DNA of 64,000 bases from CAVUDO01 sp963740255. Lineage in GTDB: Bacteria; Actinomycetota; Actinomycetes; Mycobacteriales; Cryptosporangiaceae. The position numbers were made by a program, and so were the translations under genes. Of this stretch, positions 60,550-64,000 are shown piece by piece (the first letter of the stretch is position 1; each line of letters opens with the position of its first letter). Below the pieces are notes generated by a model. The model did no database searches. It was not told where the DNA came from and was given only the letters and a program-made list of their open reading frames with translations. The DNA lies in assembly GCA_963740255.1 (NCBI GenBank), contig CAVUDO010000005.1, forward strand, positions 1 to 64,000, given 5' to 3'.

Positions 60550-61224
60550 GCCGGCACCAGCGCGCGCAGGACGGAGGCGAAGAAGCCGAGGCCGTCGGTG
60601 CTCGGACCGGTGAGGTGCTCGACCGCGTGCTCGGGGTGCGGCATCAGGCCGACGACGGTGCCCGCGGCGTTCGTGATGCCGGCGATGTCGCGCAGCGAAC
60701 CGTTCGGATTGCCGCCGACGTACCGGGCGACCACGCGGCCGGATGCCTCCAGCGCGTCCAGCGTGGCCTCGTCGGCCACGTAGCGGCCCTCGCCGTTCTT
60801 CACCGGGACGACGATCCGCTGCCCCGGCGCGTAGGCGTTCGTCCACGCCGTGTCGTCGGTCTCGATCCGCAACTCCTGGTCGCGGTTGCGGAAGTGCAGG
60901 TGGACGTTGCGGGTGAGCGCGCCGGGGAGCAGGTGCGACTCGCAGAGGATCTGGAAGCCGTTGCAGATGCCGAGCACGGGCATGCCGCGGCCCGCCGCCT
61001 CGACGATGCTCCCCATCACCGGCGCGAACCGGGCGATCGCGCCGCAGCGCAGGTAGTCGCCGTAAGAGAAGCCGCCGGGCAGCACCGCCGCGTCCACGCC
61101 CGTCAGGTCGGCGTCGCGCGTGCCAGAGGCCGACCGGGTGCGCGCCGGCCAGCCGGACGGCGCGGGCCGCGTCACGGTCGTCGAGGGAGCCGGGGAAGGT
61201 GACGACGCCGATCCGGGCCGTCAC
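60546..61224 (-). pseudogene. purQ: Phosphoribosylformylglycinamidine synthase, glutaminase subunit, one frameshift
   Basis: 225 residues when one inserted base near 61119 is removed. GTG 61224 gives RIGVVTFPGSLDDRDAARAV, and the repaired join WHADADLTGVDAAVLPGGFS continues to the glutaminase Cys in LGICNGFQILCE and catalytic GLMPHPEHAVEHL. It supplies ammonia to PurL. The stop overlaps the purL ATG (ATGA), and it lies 16 bases after purS. Confidence 0.92.
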
Positions 61225-61240
61225 GCGCCGGCACCCCGCG

Positions 61241-61528
61241 TCACGCCGGCCGCCGGAGCCGGACTCCGCCGGCTCGGTCGACGCGGACGGCGAAGTCCTC
61301 GATCACCGGGTTGGACAGCAGCACCTGCGCCGCCGCGGGCGACTCGTCCATCACCTCGGGCGTCAGCTCGCCCTCGACCTCCAGCTCGAACCGCTTGCCC
61401 TGGCGGACGCCGGTGATGGCGGCGAAGCCGAGGCTCGGGAGGGCGTTCACGATGGCCTGCCCCTGCGGATCGAGGATCTCGGGCTTGGGCATGACGTCGA
61501 CGACGACACGGTTCTCGGGGCGGGGCAC
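61241..61528 (-). CDS. purS: Phosphoribosylformylglycinamidine synthase, PurS subunit
   Basis: 95 residues. RVVVDVMPKPEILDPQGQAI, ALPSLGFAAITGVRQGKRFE and LLSNPVIEDFAVRV are PurS signatures. It bridges PurL and PurQ. First gene of purS-purQ-purL. Confidence 0.94.
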   Translation of the reverse strand: MPRPENRVVVDVMPKPEILDPQGQAIVNALPSLGFAAITGVRQGKRFELEVEGELTPEVMDESPAAAQVLLSNPVIEDFAVRVDRAGGVRLRRPA

Positions 61529-61689
61529 GTCCTGCTCCTGGGAGTTCGATTCGCACGGGGAGTCGGGCCACGCCGCAGGGTCAAGGCGGCGACCTCAGCT
61601 TACCGACACGGTGGGACAAACCACCGTCGGCCCACGGGGTGCCCACCGCATGGGACACGGTGGAGCCACCGGCTCGACGCATCCGTGCG

Positions 61690-62355
61690 TCAGGCGCCCG
61701 GTTCCCGACCGGCGAGCCGCCGCGCGATCCGACCCAGCCAGCCGGGACGCCGGACCGGGACGGCGCCGGCCAGGTCGCCGGGCGCGTCCTCGCGCCAGCG
61801 GAGACCGAAGGTGCCCTGCGCCGGCGGCCAGTCACCGGCCGACCGTGGACGGATCGCCACGGCGACGTCCTCGTACGCCGAGTAGGAGACGAGATCCTCG
61901 CCCTGCGACACGCTCAGCACGGCGTTGTCGGTCCGCCACGCCGCCCATCCCCACGGCCCCCAGCGATGCGCTGCCGGCTCGGTGCCGACGAGCGTCGGGT
62001 CGCCGGCGACCCGGGTCGCGGCGCCCACCGTCGCCCGGTAGACGTCGTCGAAGTCTCTCCTCGTCGCCGCCCGGACCTCCGCGTCGGGGCCCCATTCCTG
62101 CCGGAGCCCGGTGCCCTCCGCCTCGAACCAGCAGAACGACAGGACGAGGTCGAGGTCGTCGCCATAGCGCACCACGGTCAGCCCGCGCCCCAGGTGGACC
62201 TCGTCGTCGACACTGACCTGGTCCGGCCCGCGCGGCGTCCACCCGAACCGCGTGAACAGCGGGTCCAACCGCTGGCGCGTGACCGGACCTGCCGCGAGCT
62301 CGAACAGGCGGGCGAGAAGCTCGTCGGACGGCGCCTGCACCACGAGCGCCCCCAC
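61690..62355 (-). CDS. Hypothetical protein
   Basis: 221 residues from GTG 62355, preceded by GGGAGGTGC. Contents: FELAAGPVTRQRLDPLFTRF, VVRYGDDLDLVLSFCWFEAE, HRWGPWGWAAWRTDNAVLSV. Acidic with many Trp and Tyr, no signal peptide or membrane segment. No family recognised, but the composition is that of a normal actinobacterial gene. Confidence 0.6.
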   Translation of the reverse strand: MGALVVQAPSDELLARLFELAAGPVTRQRLDPLFTRFGWTPRGPDQVSVDDEVHLGRGLTVVRYGDDLDLVLSFCWFEAEGTGLRQEWGPDAEVRAATRRDFDDVYRATVGAATRVAGDPTLVGTEPAAHRWGPWGWAAWRTDNAVLSVSQGEDLVSYSAYEDVAVAIRPRSAGDWPPAQGTFGLRWREDAPGDLAGAVPVRRPGWLGRIARRLAGREPGA

Positions 62356-62458
62356 CGCACCTCCCGACGTCGTGTCAGGGCAGGACCCTAGCCCCAGGGC
62401 CGGCAGCGCGGCTCGCAGCGGTGGATGGACGTGACCGCACCGGACTGCGCCGATGTCC

Positions 62459-62494
62459 TCAGCCGATGCAGAACTCGTTGCCGTGCGGGTCGAC
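62459..62494 (-). pseudogene. C-terminal remnant of a VOC/glyoxalase gene
   Basis: VDPHGNEFCIG and a TGA at 62459, nearly identical to the end of the intact VOC gene at 63340 (LLDPHGNEFCVGQA). The rest of the copy is gone. Confidence 0.55.
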
Positions 62495-62636
62495 TGGCGA
62501 CGGGCTGCGGCGCCGCTGACCGGCTGGGATGTGGGCATCCCGACACCGTGGCGCGGCCGCCCACCGCTCCGTTGGTGCTTGCTGCGACAACTCTTTGATG
62601 TGTTTGACTGGAGAGAATTGGTGTACTTTTTTGTGT

Positions 62637-62891
62637 ATGACACGCATCACGGTGGACGTGAACGCCGCGTGGCTCGAAGCCGCCCGCGAGGTGCTGGGCA
62701 CCGACACCAAGGTGGCCACGATCAATGCGGCCCTGCACGCCTTCGCGGTGCGCAAGCAGGCAACGGAGATCGTGGCGGCGTTCGACAGCGTGCCGATGGA
62801 CTTCACCGACTCCAGCGCCGCCTGGGGCTACGGCGGCGGGCGTGACCTGTCCCGACTAGAACAAGACTCCCAAAGGGACGAAACGGTCTGA
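62637..62891 (+). CDS. VapB antitoxin
   Basis: 84 residues. TRITVDVNAAWLEAAREVLG and TKVATINAALHAFAVRKQAT form a ribbon-helix-helix DNA-binding domain of the VapB type; the tail SAAWGYGGGRDLSRLEQ is the toxin-binding region. The 60 bases upstream are A+T-rich and unlike the surroundings, with a TTGACT (62604) as a possible -35. ATG 62637. Confidence 0.86.
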   Translation: MTRITVDVNAAWLEAAREVLGTDTKVATINAALHAFAVRKQATEIVAAFDSVPMDFTDSSAAWGYGGGRDLSRLEQDSQRDETV

Positions 62892-63310
62892 TGGCCGCAA
62901 CGATCTACCTGGCCGACACCTCGCTCTACGTCCTGCAAGGCCGGCACGCCGCGGTACGCCGGCGGTTCGCAACCCTGCTGGCCGAGGGGCGACTCGCCGG
63001 TTGCCAGATGACCGCACTGGAATACCTCAACAACGCCCCCGACCCGCAGGGCTACGAGCTTCTGTGGGGCGCGTTGCACGGCCATCGGTGGATCGACGTG
63101 ACCAGCCAGGCGATGGACCGCGCGCTGGCCGTGCACCGGATGTTGGCCGCCACCAGCCAGCACCGGCACTTCCGACTCCCCGATCTGGTCATCGCGGCCA
63201 CGGCCGAGCTGGACGGCGCCACCGTCCTGCACTACGACGCCGACTACGACCGGATCGCCTCCGTGACCGGCCAACCCGTGGAATGGGTCGCCGCCAGGGG
63301 CTCGCTGTAG
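62891..63310 (+). CDS. PIN-domain VapC toxin
   Basis: 139 residues. ATIYLADTSLYVLQG (Asp), MTALEYLNNAPDP (Glu), FRLPDLVIAATAELDG (Asp) and YDADYDRIAS are the nuclease-site residues. The ATG overlaps the antitoxin stop by one base (TGATG). It probably cleaves RNA. A decayed relative of its C-terminus lies behind purM. Confidence 0.87.
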   Translation: MAATIYLADTSLYVLQGRHAAVRRRFATLLAEGRLAGCQMTALEYLNNAPDPQGYELLWGALHGHRWIDVTSQAMDRALAVHRMLAATSQHRHFRLPDLVIAATAELDGATVLHYDADYDRIASVTGQPVEWVAARGSL

Positions 63311-63339
63311 GTCGCGACGACCGTGCCGGCTGCCGGCCC

Positions 63340-63687
63340 TCAGGCCTGGCCGACGCAGAACTCGTTGCCGTGCGGGTCGAGCAGCACCGTCCAGCGGTGG
63401 CCGTACAGGTCGTGGTCGGCCTCGCGGCTGGCCCCGAGACCGACGAGCCGCTCGACCTCGGCCTCCCGGTCGGGGCTGGCGAGGTCGAGATGGCAGCGGT
63501 TCTTGGCCGTCTTGGCCTCGGGCACCATGCAGAAGGACATGCCCGGGCCGTCGGTGCCCCGGCCGATCGTGACGAAGTAGGGCGAGCCGCCCTCCTCCAC
63601 CGGCAGGTCGAGCGCGGCCGACCAGAAGGCGGCCAACGCGAGCGGGTCGTGGGTGTCGATCGTGACACTGGCCATCTGCAGGGACAT
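63340..63687 (-). CDS. VOC/glyoxalase-family protein
   Basis: 115 residues from ATG 63687 (GGAGG six bases upstream; ATG 63693, which overlaps the preceding stop by ATGA, is equally possible). SVTIDTHDPLALAAFWSAAL, FVTIGRGTDGPGMSFCMVPE and TVLLDPHGNEFCVGQA define the fold with its metal ligands. It is coupled to a GyrI-like gene, suggesting a detoxification or antibiotic-binding role. Confidence 0.85.
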   Translation of the reverse strand: MSLQMASVTIDTHDPLALAAFWSAALDLPVEEGGSPYFVTIGRGTDGPGMSFCMVPEAKTAKNRCHLDLASPDREAEVERLVGLGASREADHDLYGHRWTVLLDPHGNEFCVGQA

Positions 63688-63689
63688 CG

Positions 63690-64000
63690 TCATCCTCCGG
63701 TGTGCGGCGGGCCGACCGGCCAGCCGAGTTCGGTGCGGTAGGCGCTCTCGTCCACGCCGTCGCCCGGTCCGACCAGGTAGGTCTCGCGGACGTCCTCGCC
63801 GGTCGGGACCGCGTGGCCGGCGAGCCACCCGCCGACGGCGGCGTAGGTCGGGGCGATCGTCCGGTAGGGACCGATGTGCAGGGCGACAGCGAGCCGCGCC
63901 GCCGGCATCCGGGCTGGCCCGATGCCCCCGCCCCGGCCGTCCACCGGCGCCGCCACCGGAACGTAGGCACGGACGGAGGTCGCCTCTGGCTCGAACGCGC
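63690..64000 (-). CDS. GyrI-like/MerR effector-binding domain protein, partial
   Basis: The C-terminal 103 residues are visible; the gene continues beyond the right edge. VAPVDGRGG, the central VALHIGPYRTIAPTYAAVG and ETYLVGPGDG match the GyrI-like small-molecule-binding domain, often fused to a MerR DNA-binding domain. Its TGA overlaps the VOC gene start, so both are co-transcribed. Confidence 0.78.
   Translation of the reverse strand, partial: AFEPEATSVRAYVPVAAPVDGRGGGIGPARMPAARLAVALHIGPYRTIAPTYAAVGGWLAGHAVPTGEDVRETYLVGPGDGVDESAYRTELGWPVGPPHTGG

Overview
The window is high-G+C DNA from a filamentous-type actinobacterium. The support is BldC next to a valine/leucine dehydrogenase and DUF3073, an RsiG-like protein, DUF5753/DUF397 and DUF2637 proteins, frequent GTG starts and 4-nt ATGA/GTGA gene overlaps, and the purS-purQ-purL / purF-purM layout. 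I would guess a relative of Cryptosporangium, Frankia or Micromonospora, but the genus is inference. No rRNA, tRNA or CRISPR array was seen.

Left arm (1-7.4 kb) is accessory and damaged. It holds a two-gene operon (radical-SAM protein plus an unknown partner) readable only across several frames, a resolvase-like gene pair divergent from an XRE/DUF5753 regulator with its DUF397 partner, a frameshifted DUF2637 (SpdB-like) protein, a CdiI-like immunity gene, and an IS1380-type element whose ends supply the stop codons of both neighbours.

7.4-34.4 kb is mostly ordinary chromosome: truncated SoxR, DUF6069, TetR/SDR pair, a glycosyltransferase-glycosyltransferase-SGNH hydrolase operon, patatin, DUF2237, an iron-box-controlled small protein, oxidoreductase, DUF2071, an acidic calcium-repeat protein, nuclease-like EEP protein, PrsW protease, AI-2E family permease, lone WXG100 protein, DinG helicase, AhpD-like protein, SigJ-like sigma factor, an XRE/HbhA-like pair, RsiG-like protein with asparaginase, BKACE, YgfZ with Fur, a MazF-type toxin pair and aminodeoxychorismate lyase.

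34.4-49.2 kb contains a structured leader with a 12-codon ORF, a TPR protein, an AbrB/VapC pair, an Hsp70/J-like operon, 3-hydroxyacyl-CoA dehydrogenase, bldC, valine dehydrogenase, DUF3073, a graspetide-type RiPP locus (precursor plus ATP-grasp ligase), decayed regulators, purM and purF, and a cysteine dioxygenase preceded by a Cys-rich upstream ORF that looks like an attenuator.

49.3-64 kb holds a 2,217-residue TPR protein with a duplicated internal domain, a sterol-carrier-like protein, a membrane-anchored protein, purL-purQ-purS, a VapBC pair beside glyoxalase-family genes, and a partial GyrI-like gene. At least ten otherwise coherent genes, including purL, purQ and ygfZ, are broken only by single-base indels. 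This may reflect sequencing error as much as biology. The most interesting items are the RiPP locus, the iron-box palindrome that covers a Shine-Dalgarno, the Cys-rich upstream ORF, the 34.4-kb leader and the giant TPR protein.
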